Of a stretch of 5,220 bases of DNA, positions 5,151 through 5,220 are shown piece after piece (within the stretch, counting starts at the first letter, position 1; each line of letters opens with the position of its first letter). Source of the stretch: Alkalimonas sp. GTDB taxonomy: Bacteria > Pseudomonadota > Gammaproteobacteria > Enterobacterales > Alteromonadaceae. The stretch is taken from assembly GCA_007117525.1 (NCBI GenBank), contig SKGJ01000286.1, positions 1 to 5,220 on the forward strand. The letters run 5' to 3'. The notes under the pieces were generated by a model. It was not told the origin of the DNA. It saw only the letters and a list, made by a program, of their open reading frames with translations, and made no database searches. The position numbers were made by a program, and so were the translations under genes.

Positions 5151-5193
5151 GGTAGGGAGCTGATCCTGAAGGTTCCTGATTGCGGCTCCTACC
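5151..5193. terminator. Imperfect hairpin after the toxin gene
   Basis: GGTAGG (5151-5156) pairs with CCTACC (5188-5193) and AGC (5158-5160) with GCT (5185-5187), leaving one bulged G and a 24-nt loop. It lies 6 nt after the toxin stop codon. The following bases TGATATTTCTTG are only moderately T-rich, so it is a weak intrinsic terminator at best. The arm GTAGGAGC resembles the ends of REP-type palindromes common in Pseudomonas-like genomes. A separate 10-bp palindrome, ACCTTAAGGT (5144-5153), overlaps its left edge. The remaining bases to the window end hold nothing recognisable. Confidence 0.35.
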
Positions 5194-5220
5194 TGATATT
5201 TCTTGCTCTTAGTGTTTCAG

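Overview
The window looks like ordinary gammaproteobacterial chromosome. PilB, PilC and MetY read as close relatives of the Pseudomonas proteins. A Pseudomonadales or Cellvibrionaceae-type host fits best, but the genus is an inference and is not fixed by the sequence. No rRNA, tRNA, CRISPR array or transposase was seen. The gene content is of known families; the unusual parts are a repeat array, a small recoded patch in an enzyme, and promoter/operator structure.

Layout on the + axis: (1) positions 1-881, minus strand, the first 293 residues of pilC, the type IV pilus inner-membrane platform protein, running off the left edge. (2) 882-1057, a 176-bp spacer between pilB and pilC, more than half of which is a 7-bp tandem array that starts right behind the pilB stop codon. 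(3) 1058-2752, minus strand, complete pilB, the pilus extension ATPase. (4) 2753-3019, a gene-free stretch with a probable sigma70 promoter for pilB and a hairpin just past the metY stop. (5) 3020-4291, minus strand, metY, O-acetylhomoserine sulfhydrylase. (6) 4292-4476, a divergent promoter region. (7) 4477-5144, plus strand, a two-gene FitAB/VapBC-type toxin-antitoxin operon with a 4-nt overlap. (8) 5145-5220, an intergenic tail with an imperfect hairpin.

PilB and PilC are partners in one machine: the cytoplasmic PilB hexamer hydrolyses ATP and is thought to work through PilC to add pilins to the growing pilus. pilC is downstream of pilB on the same strand, so cotranscription is likely. MetY makes homocysteine from O-acetylhomoserine and sulfide and has no evident link to the pilus genes. 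The toxin-antitoxin pair reads away from metY and is probably an accessory module.

Points most worth a second look: the 11-copy heptanucleotide array (with older, diverged units still in phase) between pilB and pilC; a stretch of four residues in a conserved MetY motif that reads as the expected motif if two compensating 1-nt indels are undone; and clustered dyads at the metY and antitoxin promoters.
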